Notes: generated by a model not told the origin, from the letters alone. A stretch of DNA of 64,000 bases from Changchengzhania lutea (GCF_006974145.1 NZ_CP039456.1:2200001-2264000); one strand, 5' to 3'; numbered from the stretch's first letter, positions 36,150-46,494 are shown. A program made the numbers and translations.

Positions 36150-38840
36150 TTAATTAATCGTGTCTTTTTTCGCTCTATTTCTAATTAAAGCACCCAAAAC
36201 CTTTCTTAAACCTTCTTGGGTAGAAGCGCTTGTGGTATCTGCTTTTTTAACTTGGGTAGAATCTGTCTGAGCCTTATTGCCTTTAAGAATATCCACAAAA
36301 ACCTCTTTTATGGGATTCTGCTTTTCCTTATCCATAATAGAATCACTTTTATTTTTATTACCTGAAATAATATCACCAAGCATGCCCTTCACTTTATCTT
36401 TACCTTGATCTATCAATTTTTGTTTTTCGATTTCAATAAGTTGCTTGGTAAGATTAGCGACCCCGCTGGTTAAATCTGTTGATACATTGGGATTATTATA
36501 AGTACCAGAGATAATCGCCGTCACAGGTATGGAAATGGTATTTGCTTCTTCCGTATCAATTTTACCAATAAGTCTGTTCACTTCACTTCCCAAGTAGGAC
36601 GCAGGAATATTAAATACAGCATTATAGTTCATGGTCTTATCAAAACCATGGGTTCCAAAAACATCAATAACGATATCCTTATATTTAAACTGAAAGGGTT
36701 TAACGCTTACTTGTCCGTTAGAAAATTCCAATTGTGTTTTTAAATCCTTTAAATCCAACCTATCAAAGTCTATAAAGCTTAAAGCGCCACCCAATTTACT
36801 TAGCACCTTACTCTGATTGGCACTAATACTGGTGGTCAATAATTCGGCTAAGGCTTTTCCGGACACTGAACTGAGATCTAAAGAAAAATCATCATTTAAA
36901 TTACCCGAAAGCCCAATGCTCGTATTTAATTTTCCTTGAAGAATTCTAGCCACGGGAGCCAAATTTTGAAGCAGTTCCAATTCATTGAACGATTTTGAAA
37001 TATCAAATTGATCGGCGACCAGGTTTAAATTAAACTTTGAAACATCATTATTGGCGATAACGTCTCCCGCAAGTGCTAAGGTCCCGTCAAACAAGCTAGA
37101 GGTGACGTCGCGGAGTGCCACTTGTTCATCTTTAATGGAAATTACGCCTTTAACATCCTGCAATTTAAGATCATCATAAATTACAGTATTGGCATAGGCG
37201 CTCACTGTGCAATCCAGAAATGCTGGAATTTTAAGCGATTCCGAGGTCTTATTAGTTGCTTTGTTTTCGCCAGTAGCTTCTTCTTCTGTCATAAAATCAC
37301 TCACCTTAAAGACGTTAGAATTCAATGTGAAATTACCTTTTAGCGTATTATCGCTAAACATAAAGCCAAGTAGGTTTGTAATGGTTCCGGTAGCGCTAAT
37401 GTCACTTTCACCGGTTTTAGCTTTAAAGGATTTTAAATTGACATTACCTGCGTTTAAAGTCATATTCGCTTCAGAAATTTGCATCGGCATATTAAATGCG
37501 TCGTTAGCAAATGTAACATTACTCACGTTGGCATAACCATCACTTTTAATTCTTGAATAGGCATTGGTTTCAATGGCATTCATATCAAAAGCCGTATTTA
37601 TTTTTCCTTTTAAAATCCCTGTCAAGTTTTGTTCTAAATCAATTGGGTAGGCTTGGCTCAGATTGGCCAAATTCAATGTGCCGTCAACCGTCGCATCCAC
37701 CAGCATATTTTTTGTTAAATTTCTCAATGTAGCAGACGATTTGAAAACGTCCTCATCAATTTTAAAATTTAAGGTTTCAATATCTATATAGGTGTCATCG
37801 GCATTTCCTGTTGTGTTTTTAATGCCCATGTTTATAGAAATATTATCGACACGTTTCGGAAGGTCTGGGTATTTAAATGAGGCATTATTTGAAGTCACGT
37901 TGATATCTAAGGTAGGAATCGTGTTATTGGTCATCTGGCCTTTTATAAGACCTTTAATTTTAAAATCGCCACTGGTCTCTACGTTTTCTATATTTTTTGA
38001 ATAGGCTTCAGGAATAACAGCCAAAAAATGTTTAAAGGATGACGAAGGATTTTCAAACGAAATGTCAATGTCTTGACCATCATCCAACATTTGAACATAG
38101 CCTGTAAACTCTAAAGGTAATTGATTGATGTAACCTTTATTTTCTTTAAAGGTATACTTATAATTGGTTAAATCCAATCCTATGAGCGCATCAAGTTTAA
38201 CGGCATTATTATCTAAATAATTAGTACTGTCTATGGTAATACTGAGGTGGGCGTCGCTAGTGGTCTGTAATTCTGACTGGTTTGCAGAAAAGAGGCCTTT
38301 TCCTTGATGATTTAATTCTGAAATATGCACTATAATGTCTGAGGCTTCATCAATATAAGTTAGTGCGCTTTTGTTGATCTCGTAATTTTTTAAATCGAAT
38401 GAAAAGTACGTACTGTCGGTCGCTGCATTTTCCTTTTCAATAAGGATGTCATAGTTATCGTTGCCAAATTTATTGGTTTTTAGCGTTAGCAGTGCCTCGT
38501 TAATTTCAATGGCATTGACAACAATAGGGTCGCCACTACTGGTTTTAAAAAGCTCTTTTACGGGCATGCTAAAGGCAATATCTTTAGCCGTCGCTAATGT
38601 TTCATCTTTAAAGGGTTCAAAATTGGTAATCACCAAATTACTCACATTAATATGGGCGTTTGGGAAATCCCTAAAAAAACTTAAGTTCACATCGCTAAAC
38701 TCCACGTTCGCATTCAGGTTATTGTTTATAAAGTTTTTGACCATGGTTTTAATTTGACCTTGAAACGCAAACGGAATAACCAATAACAGCGCCATGATAA
38801 TTAGTATACTGATGCTTGTTATTTTTAATGTTTTTTTCAT
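36150..38840 (-). CDS. AsmA family protein (bridge-like lipid-transfer type)
   Basis: 896 residues. An N-terminal membrane anchor (about 6-27) is followed by the AsmA opening FAFQGQIKTMVKNFINNNLNANVEFSDVNLSFFRDFPNAHINVSNLVI. A very long beta-rich body with repeated beta-taco-like segments extends to about 790, and the tail is lysine-rich. E. coli AsmA relatives (TamB, YhdP, YdbH) move phospholipids between membranes; the same role is likely here but not shown. It is monocistronic, upstream of the VUT gene in order. Confidence 0.88.
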   Translation of the reverse strand: MKKTLKITSISILIIMALLLVIPFAFQGQIKTMVKNFINNNLNANVEFSDVNLSFFRDFPNAHINVSNLVITNFEPFKDETLATAKDIAFSMPVKELFKTSSGDPIVVNAIEINEALLTLKTNKFGNDNYDILIEKENAATDSTYFSFDLKNYEINKSALTYIDEASDIIVHISELNHQGKGLFSANQSELQTTSDAHLSITIDSTNYLDNNAVKLDALIGLDLTNYKYTFKENKGYINQLPLEFTGYVQMLDDGQDIDISFENPSSSFKHFLAVIPEAYSKNIENVETSGDFKIKGLIKGQMTNNTIPTLDINVTSNNASFKYPDLPKRVDNISINMGIKNTTGNADDTYIDIETLNFKIDEDVFKSSATLRNLTKNMLVDATVDGTLNLANLSQAYPIDLEQNLTGILKGKINTAFDMNAIETNAYSRIKSDGYANVSNVTFANDAFNMPMQISEANMTLNAGNVNLKSFKAKTGESDISATGTITNLLGFMFSDNTLKGNFTLNSNVFKVSDFMTEEEATGENKATNKTSESLKIPAFLDCTVSAYANTVIYDDLKLQDVKGVISIKDEQVALRDVTSSLFDGTLALAGDVIANNDVSKFNLNLVADQFDISKSFNELELLQNLAPVARILQGKLNTSIGLSGNLNDDFSLDLSSVSGKALAELLTTSISANQSKVLSKLGGALSFIDFDRLDLKDLKTQLEFSNGQVSVKPFQFKYKDIVIDVFGTHGFDKTMNYNAVFNIPASYLGSEVNRLIGKIDTEEANTISIPVTAIISGTYNNPNVSTDLTSGVANLTKQLIEIEKQKLIDQGKDKVKGMLGDIISGNKNKSDSIMDKEKQNPIKEVFVDILKGNKAQTDSTQVKKADTTSASTQEGLRKVLGALIRNRAKKDTIN

Positions 38841-38950
38841 GAGAATTTTTATGCTAAAATGTGTGGAACAATCGAAGTCTAAGTAAATGAATATTCTTTA
38901 AAGTGAATGACTCATAACATTTATTTATTGCCTCATTATGAATACTTTAA

Positions 38951-39655
38951 CTAAATGAGCTCAATTTCTTCGTTAATAGCTAGTTTGAACCGTTTTCTGA
39001 ATAGATAAACCCCCAAGTATAAAAATGGCGTATCACAGGCCGCAATAAGCACTTTGAATAAAAAACCAGCGATTAGCAGGCCTAAAAATTTATCCCAAGC
39101 TATAATGCTGAAGGCGCACAACAAAATGAGCACGGTAAAGGTATCTACAAACTGAGATAAAAAGGTTGAAAAGTTATTGCGCAACCACAAGTGTTTGCCT
39201 TTGGTAAGTCGTTTCCAGAAATGATAAATTTGAATATCGACAAACTGCGCAAACAAATAGGCCATCATACTGGCAAAAACAGCAAGCATGGTATTGCCAA
39301 AAACGGTAGAGAACATGCTGTCGGTTACGGGAGACCATGCTGTTGCGGGTACTGCATTTGATACAGAAATAATCAATAATGAAAAAAGCGATGCAAAAAT
39401 ACCAGCAACCACTACTTGGTTCGCGCGTTTTTTACCGTAAATCTCGCTGATTAAATCTGTAATTAAAAAGGTAATGGGGTAGGGCAAGATGCCCACGGAA
39501 AGTTCAAAAAGCTTCGTCCCAAACAATTCGATGTCTAAAGGATACCAGTAAAAGAATTTTTGAAATATTAAATTAGAAACCACTAAGGAGGTAATAAATA
39601 ACGAGCCCAAAAGTAGATAGATACGTTGGGCAACAAGTTGGTCTTTAATGGTCAT
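38951..39655 (-). CDS. VUT family queuosine precursor transporter
   Basis: About 234 residues from the ATG at 39655 (MTIKDQLVAQRIYLLLGSLF); in-frame ATGs at 39688 and 39769 would add 11 or 38 residues of uncertain value. About six membrane helices and the FLITDLISEIYGKKRANQVVVAG motif identify the YhhQ/VUT family. The family imports preQ0/preQ1 for queuosine in tRNA. No queuosine biosynthesis genes are nearby. It is divergent from the folK fusion. Confidence 0.88.
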   Translation of the reverse strand: MTIKDQLVAQRIYLLLGSLFITSLVVSNLIFQKFFYWYPLDIELFGTKLFELSVGILPYPITFLITDLISEIYGKKRANQVVVAGIFASLFSLLIISVSNAVPATAWSPVTDSMFSTVFGNTMLAVFASMMAYLFAQFVDIQIYHFWKRLTKGKHLWLRNNFSTFLSQFVDTFTVLILLCAFSIIAWDKFLGLLIAGFLFKVLIAACDTPFLYLGVYLFRKRFKLAINEEIELI

Positions 39656-39796
39656 AGAGGCGGTAAAAGATTTAAATAATGGCAGCATATGTATCACGGT
39701 TCCAGTTAAAACAGTATGAAGAACTAAAATTGTGAATAAATAGCTTGTTGTAAATATAAAGTAAACCATTTACTTTTCATTATTTTGCTTTCACTT

Positions 39797-40927
39797 ATGA
39801 TGCACCCAAAAATTTTCCACATTGCCTTAGGCAGTAATAAAGGCGATAAATTTAAAAACTTGCAGCAGGCCTTAGAGGTCTTGCATCAAGATGTGGGTAC
39901 TATAACCTCGATTTCGAGAGTGTATAAAGCCCCCGCAGTCGGATTTAAGGGCGATGATTTTTATAACGCCTGTATTCGTATTGAAAGTCATTTAGAGCCT
40001 GAGCAGCTTTTAAAAACACTTTTGGACATCGAAATTAAAATGGGACGCACCCGAACATACCATAATACCTATGAGGCTAGAACCATTGATTTGGATATAC
40101 TTTTAGCTGAAGATACCATTATAGATACAGCACCCCTTCAAATTCCGCATCCTGAAATGCATAAGCGTAGGTTTGTGTTGCAGCCGCTACAGGATATTGC
40201 GCCCAAAGTGGAGCACCCCGTATTAAAGCAGGACATGGTGGCATTGTTAGAAAATTGTAATGATTCTTCGGTTTTAGAACCTTTAAATATTTGGCTAAAA
40301 AACCCAAGTAAGTCCTGCGATTTTTCTAAATACAGTTACATCGCCATTGAGGGGAATATTGGTGCTGGAAAAACCAGTTTAGCTACAAAAATTGCGCATG
40401 ACTTTAATGCCAAACTCATTTTAGAACGCTTTGCAGACAATCCGTTTTTGCCTAAGTTTTATGAGGATGCCCAACGGTATGCGTTTCCATTGGAAATGTC
40501 GTTTTTGGCAGATCGTTATCAACAAATTTCGGATGATTTAGCACAATTGGATTTGTTTAAAGACTTTATTGTAAGCGATTATGATGTGTTTAAATCGCTT
40601 ATTTTTTCTAAAGTCACCTTGTCTGCTGATGAGTTTAATTTGTACCGCAAGTTATTTTACCAAATGTATAAAGATTTGCGTACTCCAGATTTATATGTAT
40701 ATCTCTACCAAAATACCACAAAACTTCAAGAAAATATAAAAAAACGTGGGCGCGATTACGAACAAAATATTGCCGATGAGTATTTAGAAAAAATAAATAC
40801 AGGGTATTTAGGGTTTTTAAAAACCCAAACTGATTTTAACGTCAAAATTATTGATATCTCTGACAGGGATTTTGTAGATAATCGCGCAGATTATTTATGG
40901 GTTTTGGGAGAGATTTGTGGGGAGTGA
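39797..40927 (+). CDS. folK: FolK-deoxynucleoside kinase fusion protein
   Basis: About 376 residues from the ATG at 39797 (an ATG at 39800 is equally possible). The N-terminal HPPK domain (about 5-155) has IALGSNKGDKFKNLQQAL, GRTRTYHNTYEARTIDLDIL and RFVLQPLQDIAP. The C-terminal domain (about 180-376) is a deoxynucleoside kinase with Walker A EGNIGAGKTSLA (about 185-196), the ERFADNPFLPKFY block, FIVSDY and a LID-like KKRGRDYEQNI. It would make the pterin pyrophosphate for folate and phosphorylate deoxynucleosides. This fusion is known in flavobacteria; it is not a frame error. Confidence 0.93.
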   Translation: MMHPKIFHIALGSNKGDKFKNLQQALEVLHQDVGTITSISRVYKAPAVGFKGDDFYNACIRIESHLEPEQLLKTLLDIEIKMGRTRTYHNTYEARTIDLDILLAEDTIIDTAPLQIPHPEMHKRRFVLQPLQDIAPKVEHPVLKQDMVALLENCNDSSVLEPLNIWLKNPSKSCDFSKYSYIAIEGNIGAGKTSLATKIAHDFNAKLILERFADNPFLPKFYEDAQRYAFPLEMSFLADRYQQISDDLAQLDLFKDFIVSDYDVFKSLIFSKVTLSADEFNLYRKLFYQMYKDLRTPDLYVYLYQNTTKLQENIKKRGRDYEQNIADEYLEKINTGYLGFLKTQTDFNVKIIDISDRDFVDNRADYLWVLGEICGE

Positions 40928-41244
40928 TTTTTGGGTTGTGCTTATCGTTTATGTATATCTTGAATAGTGCGGTTTTGTGTGCGAGGATTTTCCGAAGGAA
41001 AATCGGATGCAAGCAAACAAAGCAACTTACATTGGTTAGGCTAAAACTAGCAATTTTTTATATACTGTTTTGGCTTTTAGTGCTTTTACCTTTTAATAAT
41101 TCATTTTAAATTCCCAATTTATATATCTAATTCAAATTGAAACTGGTTTGATATTCTTTTCTAAGAATTTAATATTTGTGTATATTTCCTTTGATAGAAA
41201 AAAATCATAAATAAGCCTATTTTTCAATATGTTTTTTTTATATC
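40928..41244. other. Gap with a small palindrome
   Basis: GATTTTCC (40986-40993) and GGAAAATC (40997-41004) form a hairpin with a GAA loop, inside GCGAGG...GGATGCAAGC context typical of dispersed flavobacterial repeats. A 70-codon frame at 40897-41109 overlaps folK and has no support, so I do not call it. The rest is AT-rich with no visible signal. Confidence 0.45.
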
Positions 41245-42012
41245 TTATTTATTGTAAATGTAAGTATATGTTCTTGTATTATTATTAATGTCTGTATAAG
41301 TTGATTTAATTAAAAAGTCATCGTTATCATAATCATTTAAGTAATTTATTGTTCTTGTAATGACACCACTTTCATAATATTCGATTTTACTAATATTATT
41401 AACATTTAATGACATACCAGCAGCCGTAAGTTCTTTTAAAATGTAAGGGATATTTGTATATGGAGACTTTTTATTGTCAAATGTATATATTTCAAATGCA
41501 TCTGATACCGTCCTTTGTGTTCTTTTTAGAGAGTTTTCAGTAGCATTGTATTCGTAATCATAAAACCGGTTAGAATTATTAACTATACCAATAATATTTC
41601 TTGTTAAAAGTATATTTTCAGAACTATAAGTATATAAGAAATCATATCTTATATTGTCATCGGTGTCGTATTGTGTTAGCCTTTTAATTTTATTTTCACC
41701 ATCGTATTCAAGTAATGTATATGCTATTGATACTATAGCGTTATCATCATAAGATCTATTAATCCGAACAACATTTTCATTATTATAAACATATTCGTCT
41801 TCATTGTTTAATGCATCTGTTCTTTTTTGTTTAATTAATTTCTTTGCCTCATTATAAACAAATTCATAGCCAACACTATTTTCTCCATTATATGTAGAAG
41901 TAGTATTTGTTAATAATTTAGGAACAACAATTATACTTCCTTCATTATCATCAGAAGAACAAGAAGTTAAAATTAAAAATATTGTAAAGGTTGATAAAAA
42001 AATATTTTTCAT
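41245..42012 (-). CDS. YD-repeat-like lipoprotein of unknown function
   Basis: About 255 residues from the ATG at 42012, where a lipoprotein signal starts (IFLSTFTIFLILTSCSSDDNEG); frame upstream to 42087 adds a false N-terminus. The SSDDNE stretch after the cysteine resembles the Bacteroidota surface-export signal. The body repeats units such as YEFVYNEAKKLIKQKRT, LLEYDGENKIKRLTQYD and YTYSSENILLTRN, similar to RHS/YD-type strands. It is probably exposed at the outer membrane; the ligand is unknown. It is separated from neighbours by long gaps. Confidence 0.8.
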   Translation of the reverse strand: MKNIFLSTFTIFLILTSCSSDDNEGSIIVVPKLLTNTTSTYNGENSVGYEFVYNEAKKLIKQKRTDALNNEDEYVYNNENVVRINRSYDDNAIVSIAYTLLEYDGENKIKRLTQYDTDDNIRYDFLYTYSSENILLTRNIIGIVNNSNRFYDYEYNATENSLKRTQRTVSDAFEIYTFDNKKSPYTNIPYILKELTAAGMSLNVNNISKIEYYESGVITRTINYLNDYDNDDFLIKSTYTDINNNTRTYTYIYNK

Positions 42013-42192
42013 AATAATTTGTCTGTTTAGTCTATTTTTTCGTGCATTAAAGCCAACGATCATGATTTGAAATCGTTTGATAAGCAAAGTTAGAATTTTA
42101 TAAGTTTAGAATCAAGTTAAATAATCTGTAAAAACTTTCAAAAAAACAAATTTGTCATCCATACCTTCTTAATAATAATAAAACGATACACA

Positions 42193-42852
42193 TTAAAACA
42201 TCCTAAATAACGTCGTCACAAGACGCCCTTTTCCGTCTTCCAAAATATGCTCTCCCAATTGTGTTTGGTCTTTAATTTTTAAATTAAAAGGCGGTTCTAA
42301 TATATTAACCCCACTGTTTTGTTTTAATCTAATGCCTTGGCCAGAAATTATGTCTTTATTTGGTTCAAAATTGCCCAAAGGAATGTGTTCGGTTAGGATG
42401 ATGTATTTATAAGCGGCTAATTTCTTAGTTACTTTTTCTATGTCCGTATTAGACAAATGTTGTAACACCTGTCTTAATATAATGCAGTCTGCTGGCGGAA
42501 GGTCATCTTCTATAATATCTATGCAATGGAATTCTAAGTTGTGTTCCTTGTATAATGTTTTGTTCCTATCAATAAGGTTTTCAACAATATCCATAGCCAT
42601 ATATTTTTTGGAGTGTTTGGTAAGATGTTTTCCAATATTAAAATCGCCACAGCCTAAATCGCAAACGACTAAGGATTTATTGTGAGATTCTAAAAAGGCC
42701 TTTATAGTTTGTAGATATGGTATGGTGATTTTTGGGTCGTGGGATCCAACCCCAGAATAAAAATCGAATGCTGCACCACCCCAAAGATGCATGTCGTAAA
42801 TCTGGTACATCACAGCTTTGGTAGGCCAGGGTTTCTTCGGAGTTTTTCTCAC
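42193..42852 (-). CDS. Class I SAM-dependent methyltransferase
   Basis: 219 residues. Motif I is VVCDLGCGDFNIGKHL (about residues 59-74), followed by AMDIVENLIDRNK (motif II) and CIILRQVLQHLSN (motif IV region). The fold is Rossmann-like with cofactor binding; the methyl acceptor cannot be told. It begins five bases after the stop codon of the TrmH-like gene, so they form an operon. Confidence 0.85.
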   Translation of the reverse strand: MRKTPKKPWPTKAVMYQIYDMHLWGGAAFDFYSGVGSHDPKITIPYLQTIKAFLESHNKSLVVCDLGCGDFNIGKHLTKHSKKYMAMDIVENLIDRNKTLYKEHNLEFHCIDIIEDDLPPADCIILRQVLQHLSNTDIEKVTKKLAAYKYIILTEHIPLGNFEPNKDIISGQGIRLKQNSGVNILEPPFNLKIKDQTQLGEHILEDGKGRLVTTLFRMF

Positions 42853-42857
42853 CTATT

Positions 42858-43391
42858 TCAGAATTCAGATAGCTTATTAAACACATCCCAAACGACTACC
42901 CCGCAACTCACCGAGATATTCAACGAATGTTTGGTGCCAAATTGCGGGATTTCAATCACCACATCACTGGCATTTACGACATCTTGCGACACACCTTTTA
43001 CTTCATTTCCAAATACTAATGCGTAAGTTGTTTGTTGTTTAGGTTTGAAGTCGTTTAGCATGGTGGCGTTTTCAGCTTGTTCAATAGCGCAGATTTTTAC
43101 GTCATCAGCTTTTAGTTTTTTAATAAGGTCTAATGTGTTTTCAACGTGCTCCCAGTTTACAGTATCGGTACTTCCCAAAGCGGTTTTATGAATATCCTTG
43201 TGCGGTGGCGTTGCCGTAATGCCACAGAGGTAAATTTTTTCAATAAGAAAGGCATCACTGGTTCTAAAAACCGAACCAATATTATTTAAACTCCTAATAT
43301 TATCCAATATAATAATGATGGGTGTTTTTTTAGCTTCTTTAAAGCCATCAACACTTAATCTATCTAATTCGCTGTTTTTTAGTTTGCGCAT
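42858..43391 (-). CDS. TrmH/SpoU family RNA methyltransferase
   Basis: About 177 residues from the ATG at 43391 (MRKLKNSELDRLSVDGFKEAKK); the ATG at 43412 would lie inside a repeat element. SPOUT knot motifs are visible: ILDNIRSLNNIGSVFRTSDAF (motif 1), YALVFGNEVKGVSQDVVN (motif 2) and IEIPQFGTKHSLNISVSCGVVVWDVF (motif 3). It probably 2'-O-methylates tRNA or rRNA. It lacks an N-terminal substrate domain, so the target is uncertain. Confidence 0.92.
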   Translation of the reverse strand: MRKLKNSELDRLSVDGFKEAKKTPIIIILDNIRSLNNIGSVFRTSDAFLIEKIYLCGITATPPHKDIHKTALGSTDTVNWEHVENTLDLIKKLKADDVKICAIEQAENATMLNDFKPKQQTTYALVFGNEVKGVSQDVVNASDVVIEIPQFGTKHSLNISVSCGVVVWDVFNKLSEF

Positions 43392-43406
43392 ATTGTTTCT
43401 TGTTTT

Positions 43407-43492
43407 CGTCATTGCGAACGTAGTGAACCAATCTGTTCGTTTTTAGCTCCAATTAAACAGATTACTTTTGTCCTTCTTCCTCAGAAATGACG
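43407..43492. repeat. REP-like imperfect palindrome (CGTCATTGCGAACG type)
   Basis: CGTCATTGCGAACGTAGTGA at the left and an approximate complement (AAACAGATTACTTTTGTCC... ending AAATGACG) at the right. The inner arms AATCTGTT and AACAGATT match well. I recognise this as a dispersed intergenic repeat type of Flavobacteriia. It overlaps the region just upstream of the TrmH gene start. The outer arms are decayed. Confidence 0.7.
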
Positions 43493-43600
43493 TTTGCATT
43501 GTTGAAATCTATATACTATTGTAGATAACTTCTAAAAAATCAACTTCATAAAACATGAAATTTATGGTACATTGCATGCTACAATTTTGACAAAAATAAT

Positions 43601-43759
43601 GAACTAGTTTAAACTTTTTTTATTGAAGCGAAAAATAATGATTTTTTGCTCAATTGAAGGCTTTTTTGAACTGCATAGCATCGCTACGGAGTAATAAAAA
43701 GACAATAGGTGATTGAAAAATAACATTTTGCAGCCCATTCAAAAAGTTTAAACCAGTTC
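43601..43759. repeat. Full copy of a GTTTAAAC-ended inverted-repeat element
   Basis: 159 bp bounded by 19-bp inverted ends: GAACTAGTTTAAACTTTTT (43601-43619) pairs with 43741-43759 with a single mismatch. Near the right end it has CATTTTGCAGCC, the complement of the GGCTGCAAAATG seen in the shorter unit at 34884-34933. No coding capacity is visible. It sits between the TrmH gene and mutS, ending 26 bases before the mutS start. Confidence 0.75.
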
Positions 43760-43784
43760 AACATTAAATAAATCCACATTCTCA

Positions 43785-46397
43785 TTGGCTAAAAAAACAA
43801 AAAAAGTAACGCCTTTAATGAAACAATATAATGCCATCAAGGTCAAGTACCCTGATGCGCTGCTGTTGTTTCGTGTAGGTGATTTCTACGAGACCTTTGG
43901 TGCCGATGCTATTAAAACAGCAGGTATTTTAGGGATTATTTTAACCAAACGGGGCGCGGGTAGCGAAAGTGAAATTGAATTGGCAGGATTTCCACACCAT
44001 TCCTTAAACACCTATTTGCCAAAATTGGTCAAAGCAGGTGAGCGTGTGGCTATTTGCGACCAACTTGAAGATCCAAAACTAACCAAAACCATTGTAAAAC
44101 GTGGCGTAACTGAATTGGTAACCCCTGGTGTGGCTTTTAATGATGAGGTTTTAACATCAAAATCCAATAATTTTTTATGCTCCGTCTATTTTGATAAAAA
44201 ATATATTGGCATTTCGTTTTTAGACATTTCAACGGGCGAATTTTTAACCTCTCAAGGAAACGCAGAATATATTGATAAACTGCTTCAAAATTTTAATCCG
44301 AGTGAAGTATTAGTATCAAAACAAAAGCGTACCACATTTAATGAGACCTTTGGGAGCGATTTCCATACCTTTTATATGGAAGACTGGGTGTATCAAACAG
44401 ATTATGCCTACGAGACTTTAGTAAAACATTTCGACACAAAAACATTAAAAGGCTTTGGTATTGAAGATTTATATGAAGGCATTATTGCATCGGGCTCTAT
44501 CTTGCATTATTTAGGCGAAACCCAGCATCATAAGTTGCAGCATATTACATCTATTTCTAGAATCGCAGAAGATGCCTATGTGTGGATGGATAAGTTTACT
44601 ATCAGGAATTTAGAGCTTTACAATTCAACCAATCAAAATGCGGTAACGCTATTAAACGTCATCGATAAAACTATTTCGCCTATGGGCGGAAGGATGTTAA
44701 AACGCTGGTTAGCATTGCCTTTAAAAAACGTTGAAAAAATAAAAGAGCGTCATGAGGTGGTTGATTTTTTAACAGGTGAAAACACCACGCTTCAAAAGAT
44801 TCAAAATCATGTAAAGCATATAGGCGATTTAGAGCGTTTAATTTCTAAAGTAGCCACTGCAAAGGTGAATCCGCGAGAAGTGATTCAGCTTAAAAATTCC
44901 TTAGAAGCCATTGTGCCCATAAAAGGATTGGCAACTCAATGTACTAATGAATCCCTTAAAATTATTGGAGACAAATTGCAGGGTTGCGATGTGCTCCGTG
45001 AAAAAATTAAAGAAACCCTTAATGAAGATGCGCCTGTAAACGTATTAAAAGGGCATACGATTGTGGCTGGGTTTTCTTCAGAATTAGATGAATTAAGAGG
45101 CTTGTCCAAATCAGGTAAAGACTATCTAAATGGGATGCTCGAACGTGAAAGTGAGCGCACTGGGATTACATCACTTAAAATAGCATCCAACAATGTATTT
45201 GGATATTATATTGAAGTACGTAACACCCATAAAGATAAAGTGCCCGAAGAGTGGATTAGAAAGCAAACTTTGGTAAATGCGGAGCGCTACATTACAGAAG
45301 AACTTAAAGAATACGAAGCCAAAATTTTAGGAGCTGAAGACCGTATTCAAGCCATTGAGCAGCAGCTGTTTTCTGAGTTGGTGATGTGGCTTCATCAATA
45401 TATAAAACCTGTGCAGCAAAACGCCTATTTAATTGGGCAATTAGATTGTTTGTGTGGGTTTGCACAATTGGCAAAGGATAATAATTATGTCTATCCGCTT
45501 ATTGACGAGTCGCATAAATTAGATATTAAAAACGGGCGCCACCCCGTTATCGAAAAACAATTGCCTATTGGGGAGCCGTATATTGCTAATGATGTGTATT
45601 TAGATCGAGCAACCCAGCAAATCATCATGATTACGGGACCCAACATGTCTGGTAAATCGGCTATTTTACGTCAAACGGCTTTAATCGTGTTACTGGCTCA
45701 AGTGGGAAGTTTTGTGCCGGCCAAGTCTGCGAGAATTGGTTTGGTAGATAAAATTTTTACGCGAGTCGGAGCCAGTGATAATATTTCTATGGGGGAATCT
45801 ACCTTTATGGTAGAAATGAATGAAACAGCGTCTATCTTGAATAATATTTCAGATAGAAGTTTAGTATTGCTTGATGAAATTGGTCGAGGCACAAGTACGT
45901 ATGACGGTATTTCCATTGCTTGGGCCATTAGTGAATATTTACATGAGCACCCTGCAAAGCCAAAAACACTTTTTGCAACGCATTATCACGAGCTTAATGA
46001 AATGACTGAAACCTTTAATCGCATTAAAAACTTTAATGTTTCGGTGAAGGAATTAAAAGATAACGTGCTTTTTTTAAGAAAATTGGTTGAGGGCGGAAGT
46101 GCGCACAGTTTTGGAATTCATGTCGCTAAAATGGCGGGGATGCCTCAACAAGTTTTACATCGTGCTAACGCTATTTTGAAGAAATTAGAGCAATCACATT
46201 CTAGTGAAGCGCTGACAGATGGGGTCAAATCAATTAAAGATGAGATGCAATTAAGTTTTTTCAATTTAGACGATCCGTTGCTTGAAAATATAAAAGAAGA
46301 GATTTTACATATTGATATTGATACACTTACGCCGGTTGAAGCGCTTATGAAATTGAATGAAATAAAGCGGATGTTAGTCAAGAAAAAAAGAGCATAA
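43785..46397 (+). CDS. mutS: DNA mismatch repair protein MutS
   Basis: 870 residues beginning at a TTG start codon ([39 protein letters not shown]). The mismatch-reading Phe-x-Glu is in DFYETFG. The ATPase shows Walker A GPNMSGKS (about residue 618), the [12 protein letters not shown] motif and ATHYHEL. It recognises base mispairs and slides as a clamp in mismatch repair. The TTG start is forced, because no ATG precedes the conserved N-terminus. It is followed by two tRNA genes. Confidence 0.96.
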   Translation: MAKKTKKVTPLMKQYNAIKVKYPDALLLFRVGDFYETFGADAIKTAGILGIILTKRGAGSESEIELAGFPHHSLNTYLPKLVKAGERVAICDQLEDPKLTKTIVKRGVTELVTPGVAFNDEVLTSKSNNFLCSVYFDKKYIGISFLDISTGEFLTSQGNAEYIDKLLQNFNPSEVLVSKQKRTTFNETFGSDFHTFYMEDWVYQTDYAYETLVKHFDTKTLKGFGIEDLYEGIIASGSILHYLGETQHHKLQHITSISRIAEDAYVWMDKFTIRNLELYNSTNQNAVTLLNVIDKTISPMGGRMLKRWLALPLKNVEKIKERHEVVDFLTGENTTLQKIQNHVKHIGDLERLISKVATAKVNPREVIQLKNSLEAIVPIKGLATQCTNESLKIIGDKLQGCDVLREKIKETLNEDAPVNVLKGHTIVAGFSSELDELRGLSKSGKDYLNGMLERESERTGITSLKIASNNVFGYYIEVRNTHKDKVPEEWIRKQTLVNAERYITEELKEYEAKILGAEDRIQAIEQQLFSELVMWLHQYIKPVQQNAYLIGQLDCLCGFAQLAKDNNYVYPLIDESHKLDIKNGRHPVIEKQLPIGEPYIANDVYLDRATQQIIMITGPNMSGKSAILRQTALIVLLAQVGSFVPAKSARIGLVDKIFTRVGASDNISMGESTFMVEMNETASILNNISDRSLVLLDEIGRGTSTYDGISIAWAISEYLHEHPAKPKTLFATHYHELNEMTETFNRIKNFNVSVKELKDNVLFLRKLVEGGSAHSFGIHVAKMAGMPQQVLHRANAILKKLEQSHSSEALTDGVKSIKDEMQLSFFNLDDPLLENIKEEILHIDIDTLTPVEALMKLNEIKRMLVKKKRA

Positions 46398-46427
46398 AAA
46401 TTAAATGTATTATTTTGTAAAAAAGCC

Positions 46428-46457
46428 TTTGGTTTTAGTAGAAATATTTTAAATTTG
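46428..46457 (+). promoter_or_regulatory. Promoter of the tRNA-Gly/tRNA-Leu unit
   Basis: TTTG (46428-46431), an 18-base spacer and TAAATTTG (46450-46457) match the Bacteroidota consensus. Transcription would start about 46464, roughly 31 bases before tRNA-Gly. Confidence 0.75.
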
Positions 46458-46494
46458 CATCCGCAATAGCGATATTGTACGTTCATTATAAACT

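Noticed and set aside
36150-38840. Several plus-strand frames of 70-110 codons inside the AsmA gene
   Set aside because: They are shadows of a well-supported long gene on the other strand.
40897-41109. A 70-codon open frame after folK
   Set aside because: It overlaps the folK fusion, contains a palindromic repeat and has no family-like pattern.
43785-43787. Possible error at the mutS start because it is TTG
   Set aside because: The conserved N-terminus begins at this codon and no ATG lies nearby upstream in frame, so a TTG start is accepted.
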